Assembly (NCBI GenBank): GCA_036873755.1
Contig: JAVTVY010019525.1
Coordinates: forward strand, 1-64,000
Reading direction: 5' to 3'
DNA from: Hanleya hanleyi
Taxonomy: Eukaryota > Mollusca > Polyplacophora > Lepidopleurida > Hanleyidae
DNA: 64,000 nt
Shown here: piece by piece, positions 44,867-54,429 of the stretch
Layout of the letters: every line of letters begins with the position of its first letter
Numbering within the stretch: the first letter of the stretch is position 1
The notes under the pieces: generated by a model
What the model was told of the DNA's origin: nothing
What the model saw: the letters and a program-made list of their open reading frames with translations, nothing else
Database searches by the model: none
Made by a program: the position numbers and the translations under genes

Positions 44867-45341
44867 ATCGTTTATTTATAACGGGTATATCTTGGGCCGG
44901 AGTTTCTTTCTGATTTTCTTCGTTGGCTTCTGCCAACACATTGTCCATGGTAAATGACCAGTCCAACTCGTCTGATGATCGCTTGATAAGCACTTGATCC
45001 ACATCTACTACGGCATCTTCCAATGCAGACCATAGATCAGGGTGAAGGGTAAAATGCACTGTACCCCCATCTAGCCGAGCCAATTGAGCAAAGAAGGGGC
45101 CGCGTCGGATGTACACATCGTGACACAAGTGAATGAGGTCGCCGTCCAGTTCACCAGACAACACCCGTTTGAATTTAGTCCAGCTCTCCCGGGACAGACG
45201 AATGTGAGCCGGGTACGGTTGTGTAGGGTCCGCATCACAGATGTCTCCCACCTCCTCCATGCTATCGACAATATCCTCATAAACGTGCAGGAAAACCTCG
45301 AGGGTCAAGCTGAGATACGCCCGTATTATATGCTCCGTCAT
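44865..45341 (-). CDS. Acidic small protein, paralogue 1 (possible PC4-like fold)
   Basis: 158 residues, open. The centre reads WTKFKRVLSGELDGDLIHL, then VYIRRGPFF and FTLHPDLWSALEDAV. The C-terminus is acidic. The pattern (helix with W..., beta-strand with IHL..VYI, then a final amphipathic helix) recalls PC4/SUB1-type single-stranded DNA-binding transcription cofactors seen in some Polintons, but the resemblance is weak. The tandem paralogue is at 45384-45845. A TATA box TATAAATACGAGAGAC lies 40 bases upstream of ATG 45341. The stop codon region overlaps an AATAAA (about 44868-44874). Confidence 0.55.
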   Translation of the reverse strand: MTEHIIRAYLSLTLEVFLHVYEDIVDSMEEVGDICDADPTQPYPAHIRLSRESWTKFKRVLSGELDGDLIHLCHDVYIRRGPFFAQLARLDGGTVHFTLHPDLWSALEDAVVDVDQVLIKRSSDELDWSFTMDNVLAEANEENQKETPAQDIPVINKR

Positions 45342-45380
45342 GGTCAGTACGTGAATGGTACCAGATTTGACTGTCTCTCG

Positions 45381-45388
45381 TATTTATA
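45381..45388 (-). promoter_or_regulatory. TATA box a (TATAAATACGAGAGAC)
   Basis: The TATA box and its downstream ACGAGAGACAGTCA recur at 45981-45975 (ACGAGAGACGGTCA) and, weaker, at 46047-46041. It lies about 40 bases upstream of the ATG of paralogue 1. Confidence 0.65.
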
Positions 45389-45845
45389 GGGAGAACCCCG
45401 TGAGATCAAAGGATCGGGTGGTCATGTCACTGGGCTGACTGACTCTAGCTGGATAATCAATGGTATCGTCGTCTGCCTCCGCTTCATTGCTAGACATTTG
45501 TTCATTGGGTTCTGCCGCCGCTTCTCTCAGGGCACGAGCCCACTCCAACTGAACAGCTGACCGCTCGTCCGGTGTGAACAGCTGGTCCACGATAGGCACC
45601 ACTTTCTCGAAGGCTGTCCACAGATCGGGGTCTAGGGTGAAGCCTCGCCTAGGGTCTTGGTAACGGGCCAGGCGCGGGAAGAAGGGTCCACGGTGTACGA
45701 AGATGGCATTGTCTATGTGGATGAGGTTTCCGTCGAGCTCACCACTCAACACTCGTTTAAATTTGGTCCAGCCGTCACAGTGTAGCGTAACCGTATTCGA
45801 TACGGTCTCAGCGCGCGACCAGCAAACATCTCCACGGTCTTCCAC
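45384..45845 (-). pseudogene. Acidic small protein, paralogue 2, start not visible
   Basis: 153 codons open, sharing WTKFKRVLSGELDGNLIHI, RGPFF, FTLDPDLW and an acidic C-terminus with paralogue 1. Similarity continues upstream of 45845 (YFYEDKV...), but no in-frame ATG precedes it. The nearest ATG at about 45876 runs into TGA after two codons. So the start is damaged, or a GTG at 45845 would be needed. Its stop overlaps the promoter of paralogue 1. The pair arose by tandem duplication including the promoter. Confidence 0.55.
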
Positions 45846-45974
45846 GAAGGTGACTTTATCTTCATAGAAATATCATATCATCCCGGGGTGTGAGGGGAAG
45901 GATGGCTCGTAGGACTGGTGACATGTTTGACCCAATGACGAACGGTGAATGACACACACTCTGACCGTCTCTCG

Positions 45975-45981
45975 TATTTAT
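45975..45981 (-). promoter_or_regulatory. TATA box b (CATAAATACGAGAGAC)
   Basis: It lies about 100 bases upstream of paralogue 2 and shares the ACGAGAGAC downstream block with box a. A weaker third copy, ATAAAGACGAGGGTCA, is at 46047-46041. The surrounding ~80 bases (45910-45995 and 45990-46055) are a tandem duplication with CCTGAC and GACGCAATGACG segments. Confidence 0.6.
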
Positions 45982-46062
45982 GGTCAGGTCCCTCAGTGAC
46001 ATGGTTGACGCAATGACGATCGGTAAATCACTGACCCTCGTCTTTATGGTGACGTCCCACTG

Positions 46063-46400
46063 TCAATGCCACAGCGTCAGGGCCAATAGGGCACAGACCA
46101 TTACTAGACCAACCAGCCGTAGCTGGTTCCGGCGTGAGCCCTCGTGATCCATAATCCGGGCATCCAGGATGGCTGTCTTAGTCCAGTAGTGGTGGGTGAC
46201 AGCACACCTCTCCATCGTGTGCACCATGTCGAGGACCGCTTCTGTGAACTCTTTCAGGATCTGGCGTCGCCCCTCGTTGTCGTCGCCATCTGCAAACATG
46301 GACCGAACCACTGCTCGGTAACCCGTGAGTGAATTAAGCACGATCGCATGCTGCAAAATGCGAGTCGCATAGGGATGGGTGTCCGTCTTGGCTCTGTAAC
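46063..46400 (-). CDS. Small tail-anchored membrane protein
   Basis: About 100-110 codons. The soluble part is helical (RRQILKEFTEAVLDMVHTMERC). The C-terminus is a single hydrophobic segment LVGLVMVCALLALTLWH preceded by RRNQLR, as in a tail-anchored protein. No ATG opens this frame. The open frame extends upstream to a stop near 46437, while an ATG (about 46448) is in another frame, so a frameshift or non-ATG start is likely. A consensus TATA box (CTATAAAAC, 46443-46437) lies just upstream. Function unknown. Confidence 0.45.
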
Positions 46401-46436
46401 CGTAGGAATGGGGATATGGGATCCAGAGGGACGTGT

Positions 46437-46443
46437 TTTATAG
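46437..46443 (-). promoter_or_regulatory. TATA box of the membrane-protein gene
   Basis: GGTCTATAAAACACG on the minus strand, about 40-90 bases before the coding similarity begins. Confidence 0.5.
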
Positions 46444-46589
46444 ACCATGTCACACATGCGCGCCTAGACGTAGCTCTACGGGTGTAGTCCGTGATACGTA
46501 CTATTCCGATTGGTTAGTGCAAAAAGAGAGCAACAACAACAAAGATTACAGCGCCGGAGGCGCTCCTGGATCCCCTGGAAAATCTTTTC

Positions 46590-46830
46590 CACGTCTCATG
46601 GTATAGCTCCGTTGAGGCAGGCTCAGGCTGGTGAGACTCAGGCAAGTAGCTTCTCTCGTCAGATAGGATCAGGCTGGTCAAGCAGGCTCAGGCTGGTCAG
46701 GTCAAGCAGACCAATGAATGCAGCAATGCCCTAAAATTCCCACTTTTATACACCTACATAGAAGTGCCCGGATGTAGGCGCGGACGTAGGCGAAAGCATC
46801 CTAGTACCCGGATGTAGGCGCAGACGTGAG
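46590..46830 (-). promoter_or_regulatory. Duplicate of the zinc-finger gene promoter and leader
   Basis: TATAAAAGTGGGAATTTTAG (46750 downward), the CAATGAATGCAGCAATG block, the repeated CAGGCTGGTC leader and two upstream CCGGATGTAGGCGC units match 37360-37540. No zinc-finger frame follows this copy. It could be the promoter of a lost gene, or a by-product of recombination between the two ends of the element. Confidence 0.6.
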
Positions 46831-47061
46831 CGAAATTCTAGCACCCGTCCATTGGTTCTTTTATCGATCGCTCATTGGCTCTTTTTCTCGACCGCTGATT
46901 GGTCCAAATGGAACTGCCCATCCTTCCCAGATTAATTTACAATCCGCTTGTTGTGTTGAAGCTCTGTATATCGATGCCGCAACATTGTTGCCGAACATTG
47001 CCGAAAGGGAGACCTTTGACCTGGATGTGACCTTTGACCTGTTGACCCGAAATTCATCCGC

Positions 47062-48170
47062 GCACTTCCGGTGATGCCGCGCAGGCGTGCGGCCGGAAAA
47101 CCGGATAAGACGCGCGCGCTGCAGCCGGGGCGGGCCGGACCGGGCCGGGCCGGGCCGGATGGAAAATCCGGACCCTACGTCTAAGGGAAAATTGGAACTC
47201 TTCTTTGTTCGGAGGTAGTTTTTGTGAAAGTGACGTCTGTGCGAACATCCCACACCACCAAACCACAAACACGGACCCATAGTGGTTGGTCAAACACACT
47301 GCCACGCACCCCCAAATGCCTGCTTTCTATACTACGACCAGACTACGCATGCGCAGACTCTTGACCACGGACGAATCATTAGCACAGTAGGATGCTCCTC
47401 CACGAGAGCTTCAAAATAAGACCTCAGACGACACCATCGGACCACTAGGGGCTCACCTAGACCCCAAAATGTCTATTTCCATACCCTTTTCCCACAATTC
47501 CTGCTTGCGCATGCGCAGAATGACGACAGTTCTACGTCACACTCGTCCCGTCGGATGCTCCTTCACGAATGCTTCACATTGATACCTCATACGACTCCAT
47601 CGGACCCATAGGGGCCCACCTAGACCCCAAAACGTCTATTTCCATACACTTTATCTACTGCGCATGCGCAGAATGACGTCAGTTCCACGTCACACCCATT
47701 CCCTCGGATGCTCCTTTAGGAATACTTCACATTGATACCTCATACAACTCCATCGGACCAATAGTGGCCCACCTAGACCCCAAAACGTCTATTTCCATAC
47801 ACTTTGTCTACTGCGCATGCGCAGAATGACGTCAGTTCCACGTCACACCCATCCCCTCGGATGCCCCTTCACGAATGCTTCACTTTGACACCTCACTCGA
47901 TCCAATCGGTACACTAGGGACCCCTCTCGCCCCTGAAGATTGCCGGAGAATTTGGGACTACTTTCTGTCCGAGGAGGCAGACTGCATCACCACCAGACCG
48001 CATCACCGCGGAGGAATACACACGCCCCATTCACCCAGACCGGAAGTGACGTCACACTTGCGCACAACACCGCTACAAAATCGTCATACCGGCGCACAAC
48101 ACTCCGGCGCACACCCACTCCACAATTCCTGCGCATGCGCATTACGTTTAAAAGGGTAATATATGCTACT
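47062..48170. repeat. Right terminal inverted repeat
   Basis: Inverse of 34952-36117 with several indels. It contains the same G+C-rich inner end, ~150 bp subrepeats with TGCGCATGCGCA palindromes near 47345, 47508, 47660, 47812 and 48130, and ends ...ATATGCTACT. The target duplication AATATC follows at 48171-48176. Confidence 0.9.
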
Positions 48171-48176
48171 AATATC

Positions 48177-48600
48177 CATGCAATAACTGTAAAACAGGTC
48201 AGTTTTTAATGAGGTGCTGTTTTGATTTAAATAATGAGATAGAGTTGATACTTGGAGATACTTTAATGCATGGGGGCCACTTGTTCCACTCCAGAGCTCC
48301 TTTAATTTTGAGAGAATAAAATGAGAGATTTGAGCAATATATTGATCTATATAGATTGAAAAGCTCTCTCCTAGTGTGTTATCGATGTACATCAGATTGT
48401 CCTTTATTGCATTTAAACAACTTGATAACACAGGGAAAACCAGTCGACTCCGTCGGTTATTCCAACACGATATGATCGCAGAGCAAAATATTTTAACCTG
48501 TATGCTCAATGTTGATCTAATTGAAAATTTTATATTCGTCGCTGGCATATTATATCGGTCATTGTAGAGTATATTATAATAAATAGAGATGATCAGTTCT
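48177..48600. other. Amidase intron, no other feature
   Basis: No gene recognised between the right end of the Polinton and the 63 bp amidase exon. Confidence 0.4.
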
Positions 48601-48603
48601 CAC

Positions 48604-48666
48604 CATGGTCTTTGATCAGTGTCTGATACAAGCCAGCCTCAACTATCAGGCTGAGGATACTAAGAC
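48604..48666 (-). CDS. Amidase, second visible exon (63 bp)
   Basis: A 63 bp micro-exon lies between an acceptor TTATTTTTCAG and a donor GTGAGA, phase 1 on both sides. It encodes LSILSLIVEAGLYQTLIKDH flanked by split Gly codons. It supplies the segment missing between the exons at 49596 and 32175. The I/L-rich VEAG..Q block fits the variable region that follows the HKK segment in this enzyme family. It is open only in the required frame. The donor opens the 16.4 kb intron that houses the Polinton. Confidence 0.75.
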
Positions 48667-48839
48667 CTGAAAAATAACGTCAGTACCGTATAGAATATCA
48701 ACTGTTGTACTCTGCTTAGATACTAATTGTATACGTTATACTGTAAGTATATACTATCTAGTAGATGAACTAGTCGTATCCAGTGTTGGTCGAATAGGCA
48801 ATGGAGACCATGTCCAGGGAATCAGAATCAACTCTTATT

Positions 48840-49295
48840 TGTCGAATCTGGTCGTAGCTGATACGGATTCGATATTTTGGAACATCATGATGTCTTGCCT
48901 GCACCACTGAAAACTGTGGACCGCTTCTCTCTTACAGGAAACTAGCCTATATGTTTATGTAACAGGGCTGTTCTATGGATAACAACTTCTTCAGTGTTGT
49001 GGAGCTGACGTTTCGTTGGAGATACTTCCAACTTTATCAAACCTAATGAAAAAGCTTTGAAAAAGTTGGAAGTATCTCTCAACAATAAAGAAGTTGTTAT
49101 CCATAGAATAGCCTTATGTTATACACGCCGACTTCTAACTGCCTATCAAATGAATTATGTTTATTTATATTATGATTGTTATGTTGGTGCTAATATATTT
49201 TGCTGTTATATGAAATATGGAATAGGGCTTGGACGCGGAAATTCTTTGATGGACGACGGCTGAAAAGTAAATGACGGACTAGACGCTAGTATTGT
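48840..49295 (+). mobile_element. Retroelement 3' region, second long copy
   Basis: GATATTTTGGAACATCATGA and following bases match 21195 onward. AATAGGGCTTGGACGCGG to GACGGACTAGACGCT matches 21330-21410. The copy is interrupted by a hairpin element at 48968-49113. It lies in the amidase intron. Confidence 0.7.
48968..49113. mobile_element. Hairpin MITE, ~145 bp
   Basis: TTCTATGGATAACAACTTCTT and AAGAAGTTGTTATCCATAGAA are inverted at the ends. A second inverted pair (GAGATACTTCCAACTTT, AAAGTTGGAAGTATCTC) lies inside. It has no match in the otherwise similar 21.2 kb sequence, which shows that it inserted into that retroelement copy. Confidence 0.8.
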
Positions 49296-49595
49296 ACTTA
49301 TACACTTTATTCAGATATGACATTAACGCTCGTGTGTCACTTGAGAATACCCATAGCCCAAAGAAAAAATAAAAGCAACGTCTAGAAAAACTATCTTCAC
49401 GAATCCAGCGTTACGTCACTATGATTGACATTTGCTCCTGCCACCCTCAATGGCGAATGCTCCAAGTATGTTCCAACGGGACCATGAATCTGCTTCCAGC
49501 TGAAGCGTAAATGGCGTACCGGTATAAGTTTAGTTTACAATGATGATATTTAGCCTTATTCAACTCTTCTTTCGATGTTATTGATCGATCCATAC

Positions 49596-49745
49596 CTTTC
49601 TTGTGAACTGGCACATTCACTTCCTCAACCGTTGCACCTACTTCCGTTAACTTGTACGCAGCTGTCCTGACGATTTGCGTTATATCCGGGTCGGTGGATT
49701 CGAAACCTTCCCTCACAATTGCTACACGTTTACCTGACAAATCTC
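49596..49745 (-). CDS. Amidase, first visible exon
   Basis: A 150 bp exon lies between an acceptor TTCCAGCTAACAG and a donor GTATGG, phase 1 on both sides. It encodes GDLSGKRVAIVREGFESTD, an ITQIVRTAAYKLTEVGATVEEV helix-strand unit and NVPVHKK. This is the segment that in amidase-signature enzymes follows the catalytic core and starts the substrate-covering subdomain. Exons for the Ser-Ser-Lys catalytic core must lie further upstream (above 49745). I could not find them in the window. The open frame continuing beyond the donor toward 49447 is intron. Confidence 0.85.
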
Positions 49746-50510
49746 CTGTTAGCTGGAAGACAAATTATCTGATGAGTTTCCAAAAATAAAATCGATTTCC
49801 AGGATAATTGGACGATAATAATAGCTACAAACAGATAAGTAAATATATACGGCGGAAGTTTCGATGATCAAATTTTCTTCATTATCGTGCACTCATAAGA
49901 CACAGTGAAAATTTTGAAAAACTTTCAGCCACTCTCCCAAGTCAACAGACGCGCAAGAGTGATTTTTAAGAGAAGTAATACCCATTAGATGGCGAAGAAA
50001 TAAGCTAATGGCCAATCCATCACCCGAATGAACGTTGGCGAGGTCAGATCATCACCAAATAATGACGAGGAGAAAAGGTGTTGATGTTATCTATGACAGT
50101 TTTATCTCAGCTTAGTAGGATTGTTAGATACTCTGGATTATCGACCAGAATATGGAGCCCATGCACATATGGAGTTGGAGCCCATGCACATTTAAATAAT
50201 GTAAATGTAATATGGTCATTGGCTAGGAATTGTTTATTTATTTTATCGGTTGTTTATTGAAAACATTAAAATGTTAATCGATATTGAAATATAACTTTCG
50301 ATATTCATTTTATTTTATTGGTACACATTGCTAAACTTAATTATAAATGGCTGGCTACCATATATATTATATTCCTGCTCTACTTGCATTACATTGCATC
50401 TACTTGCATGACAAATATTACTGAATAGAAAAATGTATATTCGGAGATCCTGAATCCCCGGTCACACTGTCAAGAATTGCTTAGGCGAATCACCGCGAAC
50501 TGGAAAATCG
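49746..50510. other. Amidase intron, no other feature
   Basis: No gene or repeat recognised. A+T-rich. Confidence 0.4.
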
Positions 50511-51527
50511 TGGTCATTCTTGGCAATTCGTACAGGCATCTTGTGGGGTTCGTCGCAGATCGTGACCGTTCTTGCCTATTCTCGGAGGGAGTACGATAGT
50601 TTTGAAATGTTCAAAACATCCGCCGGCCAAGTACGATTAAATGGTATACGTATGGCATTCTACTGCGTTCTCGCATGCATTCTCCTCCTATCATGTATAT
50701 TCGTGGGCAGTCGTAACAGTTGTTTCGGTCACAAATCAGCAAGAATGCCGTACGCATTGTACGATTGTTGGACGCAATCTACGCTTCTTGTACGATCATA
50801 CTACGATACTGCATTCGTACTCACACCGTACTGCATACGTACTTATTCGTAGCAGATTATCGAGCATTCGTAGTGGGTTCGCGGACTGTCGTGTTGATGC
50901 GTGGGGCGTTCTTCATTGAATCGTACTGCATGCGTACTCATTCTGAATGATTCTTGTTAAATGCTTATAGCTGTCGTACAAGGAACCTATCTACGGCATT
51001 CGTAATGGATTCGTAGGGCCGTTTCAAAGAGGCCCTATACAGTCGAATTGACACGAATCGACAATACGACAGCCATAAGCATTTAACACTACGCACGCAG
51101 TACGATTCAATGAAGAACGCCCTACGCATCAAGACGACAGCCCGCGAACCCACCACGAATGCTCGATAATCTGCTACGAATAAGTACGTATCCAGTACGA
51201 TGTGAGTACGGATGCAGTATCGTAGTATGATCGTCCAAGAAGCGTAGAATGCGTCAAACAATCGTACAATGCGCACGCCATTCTTGCTGATTTGTGACCG
51301 AAAGAACTACTACGACTACCCACGAATATACACTATAGGAGGAGAATGCATGCGAGAATGCAGTAGGATGGTGCCAAGAATGCCATACGTATACCATTTA
51401 ATCGTACTTGGCCGGCGAATGTTTTGAACATTTCAAAACTTTCGTACTCCCTCCGAGAATAGGCAAGAACGGTCACGATCTGCGACGAACCCCGCAAGAT
51501 GCCTGTACGAGTTGCCAAGAATGACCA
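50511..51527. mobile_element. Fold-back element, ~1.0 kb
   Basis: TGGTCATTCTTGGCAA at the left and its inverse at the right begin a near-complete inverted repeat. The arms (about 480 bases each) match to the centre near 51020 with scattered differences. Both arms carry many short GTACGA/TCGTAC units. Open frames in the arms are mirror images of each other and not genes. Such long-arm elements resemble Foldback-type transposons. No target duplication is obvious, because the right end abuts another element. Confidence 0.85.
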
Positions 51528-51528
51528 T

Positions 51529-53260
51529 AGTAGTATATAAAGGCTATTTAAAGCCTAATTCTCCCCGGATGTAACTATGACGTCACAATTTCCGATGGTG
51601 GCGCCATCTGTACACTTTGGATGCAGGGGAGGATTTGAGGAGGAGAGGTCAAGTGCAGTATAGTTCCGGCAGAAGGACCAAAAGCTACCTCCAACACAGG
51701 AGAGTTCCAATTGTTGGAGGGGATGTATTCAGAATGTATTCATCCGCGGTGATGCGGTCTGGCAGCGGTTTTGGCGGTGATTCGGTCTCGGGAAAAAGCT
51801 TCCGCGGAGAAAAAGTAGTCCCTAGATAAAATGGTCCGATTGGGTCGAGTGAGGTATCAAAGTGAAGCATTGGTGAAGGGATATCTGATGGGCTGGGTGT
51901 GGGGTTGAAATATAGGCATTCTGCGCATGCGCGGTGGCCAAAGGGTATGGAAATAAACGTTTTGGAGCTAGGGGAGCCCCTAATGGTCCAATGGGGTCAT
52001 ATGAGGTATCAATGTGAAGCATTCGTGAAGGGGCATCTCATGGGCTGGGTGTGGGGTTGAAATATTGGCATTCTGCGCATGCGCGGTGGCCAAAGGGTAT
52101 GAAAATAGACGTTTTGGAGCTAGGGCAGCCCCTAATGGGCCGATGGAGTTGTATGAGGTATCAATGTGAAGCCTATGTGAAGGGGCATCCAGTCATGGGT
52201 GGGTGCATGTAAAATTTTTCCTGAAAAAAAAAAAAGGAACACGGACTTTATCGAAAAATCCGGGAAAATGCCTATATGGGGTATGGGGGGTATATAGGTC
52301 GCCGGGCTTAACGGGGCTTGCCTATCAATAGAGTTATCTCCCCCTAGTTCCAGGGTGGGTGTATGTAAAATTTTGCCTGAAAAAATACGGAACACGGACT
52401 TTATCCTAAATTACGGGAAAATGCCTATATGGGGTATGGGGGGGTATAGGACCATCCTGTGAAACCTACTTCTATACACTTGCGGTAGGGTTGTGGGGTC
52501 TCGTTTTCTTAGTCTCGTCATTTAGAGCGAAACGGTAAAAAATTATTGAAAAAAGTCACCGAGACCCATATAGACCCATATAGGCCCATACTGGGGGTAT
52601 AGGACCGATGTTTATCCCCCTGGGAAACCTACTTCTATACATTTGCGGTAGGGTTGTTTGGATTTGTTTTCTTAGTCTCGTCATTTAGCACACGATAGGA
52701 AGTGTCCCGGAGCGAAACGGTGAAATTTTTGAAAAAGTTCGAGGAGCCCCATATAGACCCATATAGTCCCATATACTGGGGTATAAGCCCAATGTATGTA
52801 TAAATCCATACGGGGTGGACATGTTGGAGTCTAGGTGAGTCCCTGGTGGTCCAATGGTGTCGTATGAGGTCTTATTTTGAAGCTCTCATGCAGGAGCACT
52901 TGGCTACACTAATGGTTCGTACGTTGTCAATAGTCTGCGCATGCGCAGGCTGGCCGTACTAGAGAAAGCAGGAATTTTTGGGGGGGTGTGTGTGGGTGTG
53001 TTTGGGTTAGAGATTGGCTATTCACGGTTCGAATGGGTCGTGTGAGGTATCCATGTGAAGCCTATGTAATGAAGTATCTGATGGGCTGGGTGTGGGGTTT
53101 AAATATCGGCATTCTGCGCATGCGCGGTGGCCCAAGGGTATGGACATAGACGTTTTGGGGGTCTAGGGGAGCCCCTCATGGTCCAATGGTGTCGAGTGAG
53201 GTATCCATGTGAAGCCTAGGTGGGGGAGCATCCACCTGGACTAACATTCACGTTCATCTT
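51529..53260. mobile_element. Terminal repeat of a second Polinton-like element
   Basis: It starts AGTAGTATATAA, like the ends of the intact element, one base after the fold-back element. It contains the same order of blocks: CGCGGTGATGCGGTCTGG, then subrepeats with TTCTGCGCATGCGC at about 51908, 52070, 52935 and 53110 and the CATTCGTGAAGGGGCATC block. An unrelated insertion with GGAACACGGACTTTATC and CCCATATAGACCCATATAG repeats (about 52210-52800) lengthens it. Related to, but clearly diverged from, the 34952-48170 element. Confidence 0.75.
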
Positions 53261-53457
53261 GTAGCAACGTCCGCCAACGCCAAGCTTAACGCTTCAACGC
53301 CCTGGTGAAATAGCTCAGAAGTTCTGATTTTCTAGATATTCCATGGAATTGTCACTAATTCTTCGAAATGCAGTGACGCCCGTCGACGCCCGTCGTTACA
53401 GCTTAACGCTCTAACATAATGCCTTGACGCCATGATATAGACCGGAGAGAGAACAAC

Positions 53458-53512
53458 AACAACAACAACAACGATGACACATGAGAGAACAACAACAACA
53501 AGAAGTTTTTTC
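53458..53512. repeat. (AAC)n microsatellite
   Basis: Two runs of AAC/ACA triplets are separated by GATGACACATGAGAG. Similar CAACAACAAC appears near the late-gene poly(A) signal at 38690. Confidence 0.8.
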
Positions 53513-53518
53513 ATATAG

Positions 53519-53578
53519 TTTATTTTCCCCAATGTTACAGCATACCCACGCTGGGGGAGCCGCGTTGGGTATGTTTAC
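53519..53578 (-). promoter_or_regulatory. 3'-end stem-loop/pseudoknot motif, copy 3
   Basis: The stem CATACCCAACGC/GCGTGGGTATG (one bulge) encloses GGCTCCCCCA, followed by TTGGGGA and AATAAA (53524-53519). It is the most regular of the three copies. It lies downstream of the minus-strand open frame 53957-53724, like the others. Confidence 0.65.
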
Positions 53579-53723
53579 AACTCAAAAAGACTCTTGCCCA
53601 ATCAGAGTCCACCATTTGCATCTGCCATATTCGTTCCTGTCCGTTAGATGTATTCTTGTCCAATCAGAAGTCGCCATTTCAGCAAGTTCCATCTTCGACC
53701 ATGTTCGCTCTGAACCGTTTATT

Positions 53724-53957
53724 CTAATCATCATCGGACAGGCCTGGATATTCTTCGGGCAGCATGTCCTGAAACAGTTGTTTGCGCATTCTGATCGCAT
53801 TTTCCAGGGCCTCGGTGGGTGGTAGCCCCATAGCCTCTTCCAAGTGACGCTTGGTCTTCATGATGGACCTGTGCGTGGGATCGCCTTTCATTTCAAGCGG
53901 TAGTAAGGTATACTGTTCATAGATCGCCATGGCTGTTTTCCTGATGCGGGGGCGCAT
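53724..53957 (-). pseudogene. Gene remnant of the second Polinton-like element
   Basis: A 77-codon frame reads IRKTAMAIYEQYTLLPLEMK, KTKRHLEEAMGLPPTEALEN and MLPEEYPGLSDDD. It is helical and ends acidic. I do not recognise the family. It belongs to the element because it precedes the structured 3' motif and lies inside the region opened by the AGTAG end. No other gene of that element is seen, so it is truncated on this side. A further 150-codon frame at 53977-54429 has no recognisable motif. Confidence 0.4.
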
Positions 53958-54429
53958 TCGGGTGTACTCAACCAGTTCAAGGCAGCCGGCAACATGAAAT
54001 ATGACTTTCGTCTACATGCCCAAAATAAACGGAGATGGTCTCTTTTCTCACTACTAACACAGTCGAACAGTTGAGCGAACATGTGCAGACGGCAGCTCCA
54101 TGTGCCAGATCACGTGGTTCACAGACGCTGAGGTTAACGTGCTGTCGTGAGGAAATTCGAGTTGTGCAATTTGCAGTGTCGACGAAACTCCGCTGTCTCT
54201 TCACAAATCTCAAGAAAGTAGAATGCAGTTCATTTTTATTTGGGGTACCAGACTGTTTTCTCCCGTACAAATCATAAATAACGAAACATTGGACCACAAG
54301 GAAGACAGCCGGCCTCAAATTCGTGTTTTGGCCGAAGTATCGTCGAATCTGGGTGAGTAGTGTTTCATCTATTCTCAAGGTACCCATGGCCATAGCGTCA
54401 ATTTTTGTTTTCTCTTTCGACTTACGCAA

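Larger units (their letters stand above)
34952..48170 (-). mobile_element. Polinton/Maverick (adintovirus-like) element, 13.2 kb
   Basis: Ends start AGTAG(T/C)A and form ~1.1 kb inverted repeats inside a 6 bp target duplication. The gene set (chromodomain integrase, packaging ATPase, adenain-type protease, double-jelly-roll-type major capsid, penton-like minor capsid, pX-like core protein) is that of a virus-like Polinton. All recognisable genes are on the minus strand. The core of protein-primed DNA polymerase B, normally encoded, is absent. Several genes carry frameshifts or stops, and the inverted repeats have diverged by many indels, so the copy is old and not competent. It lies wholly within an amidase intron, in the same orientation as that gene. 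Confidence 0.95.

Noticed and set aside
49447..49595. Extension of the amidase exon past 49596
   Set aside because: A donor GTATGG at 49595 and loss of similarity show that it is intron read-through.
53977..54429. Upstream amidase exon on the minus strand
   Set aside because: No amidase motif, no phase-1 donor in the right place, and the neighbourhood belongs to the Polinton-like remnant.
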